A stretch of DNA of 64,000 nucleotides, taken from the NCBI RefSeq assembly GCF_036711975.1, contig NC_091972.1, positions 27,657,001 through 27,721,000 of the forward strand. Reading direction: 5' to 3'. This stretch comes from Onthophagus taurus. Its lineage: Eukaryota; Arthropoda; Insecta; Coleoptera; Scarabaeidae. A model generated the notes under the pieces. The model saw nothing but the letters and a program-made list of their open reading frames with translations. It searched no databases and had not been told where the DNA came from. The stretch's first letter is position 1. Every line of letters starts with the position of its first letter. Positions 11,599-21,674 of this stretch are shown piece by piece. The position numbers and the translations under genes were made by a program.

Positions 11599-13071
11599 CA
11601 GTATGTCCCCGGATCGAGTTACAAAGAGGAAAAAAAATGTTATTACTGCTTTTTCAAACTTATCTCAGCATAAATAATGCGTCGGATATGTTCAAACCAC
11701 TAAATCGCACGAAATTTATATTCTAACTATAGAAGTTAACTAATTATTCCCATTTTTATGTAAAAATTAGAATTTTCCTAAATTAAAAATTTTTTAAGTT
11801 CAATTTACGATATGTAACCATAGAAACCATAAAAGTTACAACTTATGTTATTGAAAAAACAGACAAATCAAATTAAAATATGGCTAATTTATATAATAAC
11901 ACACTATGTAAGTAATAAATATTATTTATTTGTAAGTGAACAAATCAACTATTCATTCAAACAAATCACCTCCTAATGCGGCACACATTTGAAGACGAGT
12001 GCTAAATTCTTTATAAGAATTGCGAATTTCCGCCAGTGGTAGAGATTCTATCGCATTAATTATTCTTAGCTTTAATAGTTCTGCATCGTCTTGTAATGGT
12101 TCACTGTAAACAAATTGTTTCAATCGTCCCCAAAAATAAAAATCCATAATTGTAAGATCAGGACTACGTGCTGGCCATCAAATAGGACCATTTCATCCGA
12201 TCCATTTTTGACGAAATTGTAAATTTAACCATTTGGCACAATGTGTGAATGGTAAGCTGGGCACTGTCTTGCTGAAAGTACATTGACTGTATGAAATGTA
12301 AGGGTAATTTGATTTACATCACTCCAATAACGACAATGCTGGGAAGAAACAATGTCATTTATTGAAAAGGTGCTTTCACCCGAAAATATCATAAATTTAT
12401 GAAAATTTCGGTTATTTAATATTTCATTACCAATCTCAAGACAGAAATCCAAACGTTTGGCATCATCGCCGGCATCGAAAGTCTGTCTAAATCGTGGTCT
12501 AAATGGTACAATTTTGTAAATTCTGGAGAGGTGCGATTTACTAATTTCAGTTTGTAACGCTCTTCTTCGGAGTGATAATTTTGGAGTTTCTTGAACGGAA
12601 TTTAATGCTATTAGAGAAGCAGCGTCTTCCTCATTTAGTCCCTTTGTCTGCTTCTTTATGGATAATACAGAACCCGTTTCCAAAAATATTTTCATAAGTT
12701 TGCGAGCCCCAACATGAAATATTTTTGTGACCGGGTATTGATTCACTAGTACCATAGCACAGTACTAAATAAATTCTCTCTTTCATGGTTAGCATCGCAT
12801 GAAAAGACTTAATCTCACTGACATAAGTTGTAACTTTTATGGCTTTTATGGTTACATATCATAAATTGAACTTGAAAATTTTTCAATTTAGAAAAAAGTC
12901 CAATTTTTACATAAAAGTGGGAATAATTAGTTAACTTCTATAGTGAGAGTATAAAATTCGTGCGATTTAGTAGTTTGAACATATCCGACGCATTATTTAT
13001 GCTGAGATAAGTATGAAAAATCAGTAATAAAAATTTGTTTCCTCTTTGTAACTCGATCCGGGGACATACTG
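11599..13071 (-). mobile_element. Mariner-like element with roughly 240 bp inverted repeats (family M2)
   Basis: Ends CAGTATGTCCCCGGATCGAG and complement, TA-flanked. The arms are about 11599-11855 and 12820-13071. It carries an internally deleted transposase on the minus strand. Relatives are at 51348-52820 (copy 2) and 34947-36527 (in a copia remnant). The end at 41266 (CAATGTGTCCCCGGATTGTG) is a related but distinct family. Confidence 0.9.
11953..12755 (-). pseudogene. Mariner-like transposase, internally deleted
   Basis: The main frame (12755-12225, 176 codons) has ARKLMKIFLETGSVLSIKKQ, a helix-turn-helix segment, then KFMIFSGESTFSINDIVSSQ, equivalent to the 'I.FSDE..F' catalytic block with D replaced by G. 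A second frame (12147-11953) has MDFYFWGRLKQFVY, the 'D.F.WG.LK..VY' block near the third catalytic residue. The QDGAPPH-containing middle is missing and stops separate the parts. Non-functional. Confidence 0.85.
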
Positions 13072-13716
13072 TATACATATTATGTATTTTTTTCTGTATT
13101 TACGCGTTTTTTTTTCGTCACACCAACTGCTGCAGTTGACAATATTATTATTGAATAAAATTATTCAAGCAAAATAAACCTTTTACACAAACTATTTACG
13201 CTATAAAAACATAAAATCATTTCCAACACACATTTCTCCATAACCCCATTCCTGTAAATTTTAACCTTCTATTTTAGGGTTTTATGACATAACAATGATA
13301 TTTTACATGTACAAAGAACTTTATACCTCAAATACCCTTTTTCAAATCCATTACATTTGTGTGTTAAATGGGATTCTTATTTTCGGTCAGAGGAAGTATT
13401 AAATAGAGAAGTTGTGAAAAATGACAACAGAGATTACAGAGATTAAGTCAGTCAAGTCGTAGAACCCTAAAACAGATGTAAAAAATTTACAGTTGAGATT
13501 TCCATACTAACAGAAATCTTTCCTGGACCGTTGAGAGGCTAAAGCACGCCAGCCAATTGATTAAATTTTAACCAGTGACGTATCCAAAGAACATGCAAGG
13601 TTCATTTCAAGCTTAAACGCAAATGCGCCCACCTCCACTTTAGTTTTAAATAATCGTATAAAGCTAATAATTTTAGTAATACTGCTTTCTCCATCTCTGA
13701 ATTAAAGATCCTAAAC
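13072..13716. other. Non-coding stretch upstream of PLE-1
   Basis: AT-rich with no recognisable gene. It may be 5' sequence of the Penelope-like element, but I see no defining repeat. Confidence 0.35.
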
Positions 13717-15014
13717 ATGAGTCATAAATTAGCATCACCAAACAAGGTAAAGTCCGTTGACTTTGCAATTCATATGGAAGCACAACTTTCCAAAAATCCC
13801 AATATTAAACATATCTTTGATTCTAACCACGAAGCCATTTTGAATCTAAATCTGACACAAACTATACCTGTATGTCCACAGATCACAAAAAACATAAAAT
13901 CCATAAGAGAAAAGGTCAAAAACGATGACCTCATAATAACGTTTGGTGACAAAAATTCAGGTCTTGTTATCTTGGACAAGTCTACCTACGTGGACAAATC
14001 CACGTAGACGATATACTTATCGATTATGAGGGTAACGCTGCTAAACTTAGGGCATTGTACAACATCTTCAACAACATCAACAACTTAGAATTCACTATGG
14101 AAAAGGAACTAAATAAGAGCATTAACTTCCTCGACTTCAGTATCTCCAGAGATCATAACGACCATCTGTCTTTTAATATATATAGAAAACCTACAAACAT
14201 CTACAGATTCGATAATTCCGAAGAATTCTTTGAATCCAACGTCACACAAAGAAGCTGTCTTCAGATTCTACTTTAATCGGTTTAACACCATACCACTCAA
14301 TGATTCAAACTACATTTCAGAACTTAAAACAATTCTTAGTATCGGAACAAATAATGGTTATAGTTTCTGGGACATGCAAAACATATACAACAGAGTTCAC
14401 TCATCGTTAATTAACAGAATGGTATATCCCCGACACAACAATAGAGACAAGATAATCTCCCTTCCATTTGCGCCCTCCATACAGCATAAAATCACTAAAC
14501 ACCTCAAAAAGTTTAACATATCTACGGCGTTTTCTTCCAATAAGAAATTAGGTCATATGCTAACTAATAAGAAACACCGTTTTAAGTCCGAGTTAAGTGG
14601 AGTATACAGGATCGAATGCGAACGGTGAACGGTGAACTTGACGGGCTTCTTGAGGTTCCTGGAAATCTTCCTTAACCCTCTTCATAGGATCTAAAACAGA
14701 CGGAAAATATATTAGTTAATATTCGGTAAATTAGTGATATCGAATGCGAAGATTGTGATCGGTTTTATATAGGACAGACAAGCAGGAACATCCAAACCAG
14801 GTTTAAGGAACATCTTAAATGTAATAACTCCGCAATATACCAACACCTAAAAGAAAATAATCATAAAACCAGTCTCAATTGTACAAAAATACTAAAGAAT
14901 ATTAAAAAATCCAAACTTTTAGATTTATACTTCTACACTGGTAATTTAAAAAACAAAGTTATTAACAACATAACGGATATCAACAATTTTAGATTCTTTA
15001 TAAAATACATTTAA
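13717..15014 (+). pseudogene. Penelope-like element (PLE-1): RT fragment plus GIY-YIG endonuclease
   Basis: Four consecutive remnants share one orientation. The N-terminal part (13717-14007) includes a DKNSGLVILDK block typical of PLE proteins. The next (14001-14276) has HVDDILIDYEG, the RT catalytic YVDD box with Y to H, followed by INFLDFSISR and YRKPTNIYRF. The frame 14230-14628 ends in SGVYRIECE. After a roughly 125 bp insertion, CEDCDRFYIGQTSRNIQTRF (from about 14740) is a GIY-YIG endonuclease with its conserved GVY...YIGQT...R...H pattern. The RT fingers/palm are deleted around 14000. Non-functional. Confidence 0.88.
14605..14752. repeat. Insertion in PLE-1 bounded by a 12 bp direct repeat
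   Basis: ATCGAATGCGAA occurs on both sides of about 125 bp of unrelated sequence that splits the GIY-YIG domain. The bounded segment has no clear inverted ends. Copy 1 has a small internal repeat (GAACGGT) absent in copy 2. Confidence 0.55.
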
Positions 15015-15361
15015 TTTCTTCGCGCGCAAGTCTATTATTCACAACGATATTTTTTTTATTCTTTGTTAAAAACCTGTATAGCACGCGTCCCATTCTTGTT
15101 TTTCCTTATTTTTAAGACCAGTCGTTCTTTAACTGTTGTACTTTCGCGTTTATACTTTTAGATCAACTGACATTCTTTGAACATTTTGTTAGTATTGTTT
15201 TTCGTCCTTTTCAAGTAAGTTACATAAACTCTGTTCATTGAGTTAAGTTTTAAGTTTTTCAAATTCACTTGTAGTGGTTCGACTCTTTTGTTTTTCTGAA
15301 GGGTTTTAACATGTTCTTTGAGTGACCTTTTCTAATTTACTTCAATGAAATGATTTATATA
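15015..15361. other. Probable PLE-1 3' flank; no gene seen
   Basis: Follows directly on the GIY-YIG stop codon. AT-rich and non-coding. Confidence 0.35.
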
Positions 15362-15785
15362 CAGGTGTCTCACGTAACTGGTTCGTTAGAACTTTTTAAG
15401 GTTCCACCATTCGTAGTGGTTTGAAATTTTGGTAGCATGGGTTGTTCATTCTAAACTTTCGATCTAAAATATTTTCAAGATGGCCACCCCTTCTGGTCTA
15501 CCGGAAGTAGACCACAACTTCGTTATTTTAAATGGAATGCTATAGTTTTTATTACACCTTTCAATTATACGTAAAAAAATATGTTGACTTTGATAAAAGT
15601 TGTTGGTACCTAGCGTTTTTTGTTTTCGAGTTATTTTGATTTTAAGTGTTTTTTGACAAATTTCACCATGGTCTTTAAAAGCCCATATCTCAGCTAACGA
15701 TCATTCAAAAAAGCTCTGCGTTGGCACGACTACTGTACAGATGCTGCCAAATAGATTGTCATTTGTTGTATCAGAGAATCTTATA

Positions 15786-16805
15786 CAGGCTGGTCAAAAA
15801 TTGAATTATTGTTTCTCAATATTCAATTGCGAGAAAGTCGAAAATTTTAAATGGAACACCCCATATTTCTTTACCCTATCAGGAAAGGGAATTTAATTCT
15901 CTACAAATTATCTATAAACATTCCTATCCCTATTTATTGTAGTTTCCCCGATATTGGAAAATTAATCAAAATCAGACATAAAATCCCAAAGCCCGTTTGT
16001 GTTTTTGTTAGCAGGCCAAGACATTTTGACAGTTCATCGTTTAATTTATTTAAATTATTATTGGTATTATTTCTACAATTAACTATGGTTGAATAACCTT
16101 TAGCTTGCTCGCTTTTATTTACCAAAAGTAACCAACAGAAAAACGAATAAATGAAACAATGAAAAACAACAATTTAATAACAGAAATTAGAATGAATAAC
16201 ATATAAAAAAACAAAAACTTAAAATTATAAAAAAATTAAAACTGTTCGATATGCTGATCATTCACCATTAAACATTTTTCAACTCTTCTTTCGACTTCTA
16301 CGGTTGTGGCCCGTAGAAGTTGGTCGCCATCAATAGTACGTAGTGCACGCATCACTATATCACGCAACTCTTGTCGTGTGTTGATCGGTGAATTGTACAC
16401 TTGATTTTTTAAGTGACCCCACAAATAAAAATCCAATGGTGTTAAATCTGGAGATCGTGGAGGCCATTGCCATGAATATAAAACAAATTTAAAATATCGG
16501 CGTTGGAATAATTTGCCATGATATACAATGACTTTCACTCGTGATCAAAAGTAAGTAACAACAACAATAACACAAATATGGACCAAAAACTGTCAAAATT
16601 CCATTGCCTTCTAATAAAAAAATCAAACGTTTTCCCGCATTCCGTGCATGCTTTGATTAATGTCCCAATATCAGGGAAACTACAATAAATAGGTATAGGA
16701 ATGTTTATAGATAATTTGTAGAGAATTAAATTCCCTTTCTGATAGGGTAAAAAAATACGGGGTATTTCATTTAAAATTTTCGACTTTCTAGCCATTGAAT
16801 ATGGC
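15786..16805 (-). mobile_element. Inner mariner-like element, right end deleted in copy 1
   Basis: The left end CAGGCTGGTCAAAAATTGAA at 15786 is preceded by TA. The matching right end is present in copy 2 (to 56590) but removed here by a roughly 40 bp deletion near 16800. It carries a C-terminal transposase fragment on the minus strand. Confidence 0.78.
16236..16538 (-). pseudogene. C-terminal mariner-like transposase fragment
   Basis: About 100 codons containing WPPRSPDLTPLDFYLWGHLK and then QVYNSPINTRQELRD, the signature of the final catalytic block (PDL.P.D.F.WG) of mariner-type transposases. The N-terminal DNA-binding domain and the first two catalytic blocks are missing. The adjacent frame 16535-16795 is arm sequence. 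Copy 2 equivalent: 55991-56293. Confidence 0.88.
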
Positions 16806-17282
16806 TAGATACTCTGATACAAGAAATGACAATCTATTTGGCAACATCTGAAGAGTAATCGTGCCAATTTAGAGGTTTTTTTTAATAAACGTTAACTGAG
16901 ATATAGGCTTTTAAAGAGCATGGTGAAATTTGCCAAAAAAAGCTTAAAATCAAAATAACTTCAAAACAAAAAATGGTAGGTACCAACAACTTTTATCAAA
17001 GTCAACATATTTTTTTATGTATAATTGAAAGGTGTAATAAAAACTATAGCTATCCATTTAAAATAACGAAGTTGTGGTCTACTTCCGGTAGACCGGAAGT
17101 GGTGGCCATCTTGAAAATATTTTAGATTGAAAGTTTAGAATGAACAACCCATGCTAACGAACCAGTTACGTGAGACAGCCTGTATATATATACGATTTCC
17201 CGATTACTCATATGTGTACCACATTGACGGTAACTATTCCGTTTTTTATATCAATTTTTTTTACCAACTGTTTAATTTTAAT

Positions 17283-17334
17283 TTCAGTTGTACCTGAAGA
17301 AGGCTACTTGTTAGCCGAAACATGTTGTACTGAA
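17283..17334 (+). ncRNA. Hammerhead-ribozyme-like motif HH1 (PLE-2)
   Basis: Elements in order: stem I 5' strand (UUCA..GUAC), conserved box CUGAAGA (fits CUGANGA), stem II GGCUA/UAGCC closing CUUGU, box GAAA, self-complementary ACAUGU, then U and stem I 3' strand GUACUGAA. Such single or dimeric hammerheads are known in Penelope-like elements. One extra base lies between CUGAAGA and stem II compared with the textbook fold, and intramolecular stem III has no loop, so activity would need dimers or is uncertain. Identical in copy 2 (57071-57122). Confidence 0.55.
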
Positions 17335-17478
17335 TATTTATGGAAAAATCCCTGAAACGGGTCTAAAGATCTAAATTTTTTGCAATTTCTTCGTGTAGGA
17401 TTTTTTCTGAATCTAGTGCAGTCAATTTTAATATTAAAAAAAATTTCAAAAACAGATAAAAACTTCTAAAAACATCTT

Positions 17479-17985
17479 TTGGGGAATATTGTAGCTTGGT
17501 ACAGATATGTGGATGATATTTTTTGCATTTGGAGAGGCGATATCAACATTCTTAACAACTTTCATGATTATATTAACAATTTACATGCTAAACTGAATTT
17601 TACTCTAGAAATTGAAAAACATAAAATGATTAACTTTTTAGATTTAACTTTAACTAGAAATCCTGTTGGTCTAATCGAGTATAATATCTTAAGGAAACCC
17701 TCCACTATATCAACTACCATTCCTTACGATTCATTACATCCACATCAACACAAATTTGCTAATTTTCGTTTCTTAATTAACAGAGTTTTTGATTATCCTT
17801 TATCTGAACGTAATAAAATTAAAGAAATTAACTTCATTTACAAACTGGCTCGCGACAATGGCTTTCCTATACACAAAATTAATCAACTGTTTAATAAAAT
17901 TCGTATTCAAAAGAATTTATATACATTTTTAGTGTTTCACAATTTTATAACATTCAACGTTTCGCACTTTTGTAACTTTAACTAA
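17479..17985 (+). pseudogene. Penelope-like RT fragment (PLE-2)
   Basis: An open 168-codon frame has WYRYVDDIFCIW, the RT catalytic YVDD box with PLE-type context, then MINFLDLTLTR and YNILRKPSTISTTIPYDSLH, which match the INFLD and RKPT blocks that follow it in PLE reverse transcriptases. The upstream palm/fingers and the GIY-YIG endonuclease are absent, so it is a truncated element. It is flanked by HH1 and HH2, and by short inverted segments (17440-17470 with 18262-18293; about 17340-17360 with 18748-18771). In copy 2 a 2 bp deletion breaks the frame. Confidence 0.88.
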
Positions 17986-18200
17986 GATTTTAATTTCCAT
18001 CGTTCAATTTAATTTAACTTAACTTTTATAACAACTTAAATTTTAATTTTGCGATTCGACTTTAAAAAATATTTTTCTTTAACAACAAATGTCATCATTA
18101 AATAAATCTCTTCTCGCCTATTAGTTTCTCTGACAGTAAGTTGTTGTTCTATTTTAATATTAGTTTTTGTTTTAATTATTTTTTTAATTCTTCTTAGCTT

Positions 18201-18240
18201 TCGGCTGATGATGGAACGTTGATTCCGAAACCGGTTCCGA
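18201..18240 (+). ncRNA. Hammerhead-ribozyme-like motif HH2 (PLE-2)
   Basis: UCGG (stem I) is followed by CUGAUGA, U, GGAA (stem II), CGUUGA, UUCC, GAAA, self-complementary ACCGGU, U, and CCGA (stem I complement). Predicted cleavage lies after GGUU. The layout is the same as HH1 although the stem sequences differ, which argues for conservation of structure. One extra base before stem II is shared with HH1 and HH3. Identical in copy 2 (57987-58026). Confidence 0.58.
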
Positions 18241-19417
18241 TTTATATATTACAATAAAGCAAGTTAGAAGTTTTTATCTGTTTTTGAAAATTTTTTTATA
18301 TTTTTCACTTGCAACATGGATAATTGGTTAAATTTTAATATTGGTTACATAAGAAAATTTAAATCTTCTCCTTCGAAACGACTTTTAACAATGTTTATTA
18401 AAAATTGATTTATAGAATTATGAGGGTTTACTCTATCATAATAATTATTTAAAAAATGTTCACATAATTCGATAAACATTGGAAGTACTCCTTTCAATTT
18501 TGGAAATATATTTACTACGGTTTGAGTTATGGAGGCTCTTGTCCTTATACAAGAGCGAATTGATTTGAATTTTGAGTTGCCATCAATTTTATTGTCCTGG
18601 AAATGTGATCCATGGACTAGGAATTGGCTGGAAGTCGGCCAATACAGTCTCCAATCTTGTTACAGCTTCATTCCGAGTCTCACGGTTCTTCTACTAATCT
18701 TATCATATTAGTTTCTTAAATGCTATCGGGATGCAGCTGCATAATTCCCGTTTCAGGGATTTTTCCATAAACCGTTTATAATGATTTTATCCGCTACTTA
18801 CGGACACACTGTATGTGATTTCATATGTAATTACTTTCATTTGATTTTCTTTCCTTAATCAGCTTATTATGATTTTAATGGATATCTGATTTTTATTAAT
18901 ACACTCGCGGGGTATCTTAATTTATTTTTGTTGTTGATTATTAAAGGTCATTGAGAGTTCGTTGGTGAATTTATCGATATTTTTAAGATCTATTAATGTT
19001 AGGGGTGGGGATGCGGATATCGGTCGCCCGTACCGCGTTTCCTCTTCCCACCACTTCTTCTTTTGCTATCGAGCCTTAGTGTAGTACGCTTGTTTAATTT
19101 TTGGTAAAGTTTGGTCCGGCTTTCCTGGTTCCGCTTTAATCAACATGTGCAGTCGAATTAAATGAAAAAAGAAGGAACAGGATATCCAGATAAGGTTTGA
19201 ATATTTTTGTATAGAATCATAATTATTAATAGTTTATTTTCTTGTTTTCGACCTGTTCGCTCGAGTTTTTTTATTATTTTATTTTTTTGACACTAAAGGA
19301 GTGTCTCTTACAATATTGACTCAGCCGACTCAATTTTCGTATTATTTTTTTTCTTTTGAGGTTATAATTTTGTTTAAATTCTTTTTTTGAGGAGAATCTT
19401 TTTGTAGATTTGTTATA
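18241..19417. other. PLE-2 flank and unassigned AT-rich sequence
   Basis: About 18262-18293 and 18748-18771 are reverse complements of segments just upstream of the RT fragment. Otherwise there is no supportable gene. A 60-codon frame at 18529-18711 has no domain and I do not call it. Confidence 0.4.
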
Positions 19418-19581
19418 CTGTAATACCCCGTAGTTACGCGATAGGTGGGACTGACAGTAGCCGCGTAAATCGAAAATCGTGTAAGTCGAAATTCGATGAA
19501 TACATATTATAAAATCAAGGATTAATAAATATTAATTTTGTTAAAAAAATGTATGTACAGGGTGGTTCAAATTCGATGTCC
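19418..19581. mobile_element. Left part of a pogo/Tigger-like MITE, cut at the repeat edge
   Basis: Starts CTGTAATACCCCGTAGTTAC after TA. The complete element in copy 2 (59201-59524) ends in GTCGAGGTTTTACTG, i.e. the pogo/Tigger-type CAGTAAAACCTCG terminus when read inward. Here it stops abruptly at GATGTC (19580) and joins the provirus integrase gene. Confidence 0.75.
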
Positions 19582-20072
19582 AATAAGTGTAACCATTTAT
19601 GATTTCCGTAAAGACTAAACATTTTATACAACTTTTGTTTTATGGTTCTAATTACGCGTTCAGCTATTGCAGCCTTCATTACGCTATACGTTGAATAATG
19701 ATTAATTTTAAATTCCATCATCAACTTTTTGAAGTGTGTATTGTAAAATTCCTTTCCCTGATCAGTTTGTAGATTTTTAGGTACACGACCTTCAGAGAGA
19801 ATTGAACGTAACGCGTGTATTACATCTGTTGAGGATTTATTTTTTAACGGCCGCATCCAGAGATACTTTGAAAAACAATCGATAACCACTAAGATGTATT
19901 TATGTCCAACATTGATTTTACCAAATTCAATCATTTCAATAAGATCAGCTTGCCATAAATCATCGATCCCCTTCAATATAGTTCTGCGTCTAGGAAATAA
20001 ACGTCTAGCGGGACGATGAAGTTCTACAACTATAGTTTGTTTCGCTTTCGATACCTGCATTCTTACGCTCAT
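19582..20072 (-). pseudogene. Polinton-type retroviral-like integrase, C-terminus lost
   Basis: The integrase joins element DNA to host DNA in Polintons. The frame from ATG 20072 has LKGIDDLWQADLIEM (catalytic D43), LQTDQGKEFYN (D104) and AAIAERVIRT (E139). The D-E spacing is 35, so the DD35E triad is intact. HYSTYS and GNHKWLHLL follow. After residue 164 homology ends exactly where copy 1 of the long repeat begins; the trailing residues (to 19515) are MITE-encoded. The N-terminal zinc-binding domain is also not evident. The start overlaps the preceding gene by 68 nt in another frame, possibly from a deletion that fused them. Confidence 0.88.
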
Positions 20073-20652
20073 GGATTAGGTCCAACTTTTTTTTCTCCAA
20101 TATATCTAGTCGTGAATTTATAGTGCTTTCCATATCAAGTAGACGATCTGCAACACCCTGTATCCCATTTCGTAGATTTGTTGTGAGTATATCAAATGCA
20201 TTTAAATTAGTGTTGAATGATTTTGTTAGAGTTGTAATTTGCTGACCATTTAATAGGATTTCCGCGTTAATTTTTTTAATGTCGCGTAAGAGTGTAGAGT
20301 TTTTAATATCAATTTTTGTTGACACCTGATGTATACGTTTACTATGATCTCCAATAATTCTTTGAACGTCCGCTATTATGACCTTAATTTCGTTTAAGAT
20401 TGTAGCTTTCAATGTTTCACATATTTCGTCTACATAAATTTTTATCGCACAATCATTTTCATACGTCGGTTGTTGAACGTTAGATAGTTTACGCCCCTGG
20501 ATATCATAATCTCCATCTACGGTTAAAGGGAATCCAATATGGCGTTGAGATGTAGTTAAATTCTCATCATTCAATACTTTATTCCGCGCAGAACGTAATG
20601 TACGACCAAACTTATCAATGCTCACACCACTCACGCTTGATCCACCGTTCAT
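20005..20652 (-). CDS. Fibre-like coiled-coil virion protein (putative)
   Basis: A 215-residue protein. Residues 41-75 contain FPLTVDGDYDIQGRKLSNVQ and then a P...DCAIKIYVD element, resembling the 'dM.gkrItNl..P....DAv.K.YVD' motif of tail/fibre attachment proteins seen in phages and in Polinton-like elements. The rest is helical with heptad-like I/L spacing (about 76-190), suggesting a trimeric coiled coil. The last roughly 22 residues overlap the integrase frame and may be chimeric. It follows the DUF8207-type gene on the leftward transcription unit. The fibre role is inferred from the motif only. Confidence 0.55.
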   Translation of the reverse strand: MNGGSSVSGVSIDKFGRTLRSARNKVLNDENLTTSQRHIGFPLTVDGDYDIQGRKLSNVQQPTYENDCAIKIYVDEICETLKATILNEIKVIIADVQRIIGDHSKRIHQVSTKIDIKNSTLLRDIKKINAEILLNGQQITTLTKSFNTNLNAFDILTTNLRNGIQGVADRLLDMESTINSRLDILEKKKLDLIHERKNAGIESETNYSCRTSSSR

Positions 20653-20664
20653 TGGTACGCATAA

Positions 20665-20690
20665 ATTATTATTATTATTATTATTATTAT
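20665..20690. repeat. ATT triplet microsatellite
   Basis: About eight ATT/TAT units lie in the 34 nt gap between the stop of the DUF8207-type gene and the start of the fibre-like gene. On the leftward mRNA it reads AAU/AUA repeats. Confidence 0.9.
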
Positions 20691-21637
20691 ATAACGCCGC
20701 TCTCCTTCAGTTCTTCTATAATGGATGTGATTTCATTAATATGGGAATTGTTTCCTGCCGCATGTGAAGCGTACAACAATTTCAATCGATCTACCAATTC
20801 GTTAACATCATCCCAATATTTATACTCAACGATTTTCGAGTTCACTTCAAGATGTCGTCCGGGTATTAATCCATCCCCCGACTTATTAAATGTAAATAAA
20901 GGTTTAATAATTTTAGTATACTTGTACGATTTATTTCCAACTATAGGACCCGTAAAATTTCGCTTATGCGCACCCGTATACGCTAGAACAGATTTGTAAC
21001 GTTGTAGATCCTCTTCGGTATAGTTCGTAGGTCGTTTTAACTGTATAAGTTCATATAACCCCGTAGAGGCTTGTATGCGTTTTTCGCCTCCGAGAACAAT
21101 ATGAGAAGGTTTAAACTGGACAGTCTTCGATCCAATCATCCAATCGTTTTCATCAGGATCATAACGTATACCCATTCTCTCATCAATTTCTCCTCTTTTA
21201 CCAAACGTATAATATAAATCCCGAATTTGATTCGGTAGATTTTCTATAGGTAAATCCTCCGCCTTCAATTTTTGTTTTGCATCCGGCGGCGTTTTAAATT
21301 CATCATCACTTTCAGGAAAAGTTAATTTTTTCCTAAATGCCGGAGTTTTAAAATCGGTTTCATCAAATTTCGTTTTAACGTCAACACCGACATCATCAGT
21401 AGGTTGATAGTGGTGATGGTAATGTACAGAAGAAGAAGGTTTCACTTCACTTAATTTATTAGTCATATCTTTTAATGAATCGCTTAAAGGCTGATGTAGT
21501 TTAGCGATAAGACGGTCATCGTTTTCTCGACCGAGTTTAAGCGCTAAATATTTTTTCTTAATAGTATTTGTTATGTTAATTATAGCTTTGTCCCTCTCAC
21601 GTATGGAACGCTTAGTCATTTCATCGTTATGTGACAT
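20687..21637 (-). CDS. DUF8207-type protein of insect Polintons
   Basis: About 316 residues from the preferred start MSHNDEMTKRS (an upstream ATG at 21670 would add 11 residues and overlap the ATPase end). The N-terminal helical/charged region contains a His-rich stretch (HYHHHYQ). The C-terminal half has YYTFGKRGEIDERMGIRYD, then IGSKTV and STGLYELIQLKRPTNYTEED and ...YKSVLAYTGAHKRN, a pattern I recognise from the DUF8207 family, repeatedly found next to integrase and packaging ATPase in insect genomes. Molecular function unknown. It starts 37 nt after the ATPase stop, within the same leftward unit. Confidence 0.7.
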   Translation of the reverse strand: MSHNDEMTKRSIRERDKAIINITNTIKKKYLALKLGRENDDRLIAKLHQPLSDSLKDMTNKLSEVKPSSSVHYHHHYQPTDDVGVDVKTKFDETDFKTPAFRKKLTFPESDDEFKTPPDAKQKLKAEDLPIENLPNQIRDLYYTFGKRGEIDERMGIRYDPDENDWMIGSKTVQFKPSHIVLGGEKRIQASTGLYELIQLKRPTNYTEEDLQRYKSVLAYTGAHKRNFTGPIVGNKSYKYTKIIKPLFTFNKSGDGLIPGRHLEVNSKIVEYKYWDDVNELVDRLKLLYASHAAGNNSHINEITSIIEELKESGVI

Positions 21638-21674
21638 GCTTACTCTCACAAATACCAGATAACAATGCAATAAT

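Larger units (their letters stand above)
15362..17182. mobile_element. Outer mariner-like foldback with nested inner element
   Basis: The ends are CAGGTGTCTCACGTAACTGG on the left and the complement of CCAGTTACGTGAGACAGCCTG on the right, with TA flanks. Arms of a few hundred bases include ACTTCCGGTAGACCGGAAGT-type palindromes. A second TA-flanked element lies inside it (from 15786). Copy 2: 55116-56970, in which both inner ends are preserved. Confidence 0.8.
1..19581 (+). repeat. Long direct repeat, copy 1 (at least 19.6 kb)
   Basis: The window's first base corresponds to 41937, and the two tracts stay collinear and almost identical until 19581/59364, where they diverge abruptly. Copy 1 differs by a 2187 bp mariner insertion (6463-8649), a roughly 40 bp deletion near 16800 that removes one transposon end, a 12 bp deletion near 14927, and scattered small indels and substitutions. 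The left limit is not visible because the window starts inside the repeat. The right limit falls inside a pogo-like MITE and abuts the provirus integrase gene. This may be a segmental duplication or an assembly duplicate. Confidence 0.95.

Noticed and set aside
18748..18830. A fourth hammerhead opposite HH1 in the inverted CCCGTTTCAGGGATTTTTCC segment
   Set aside because: The complement lacks a CUGANGA box; only the flanking sequence is repeated.
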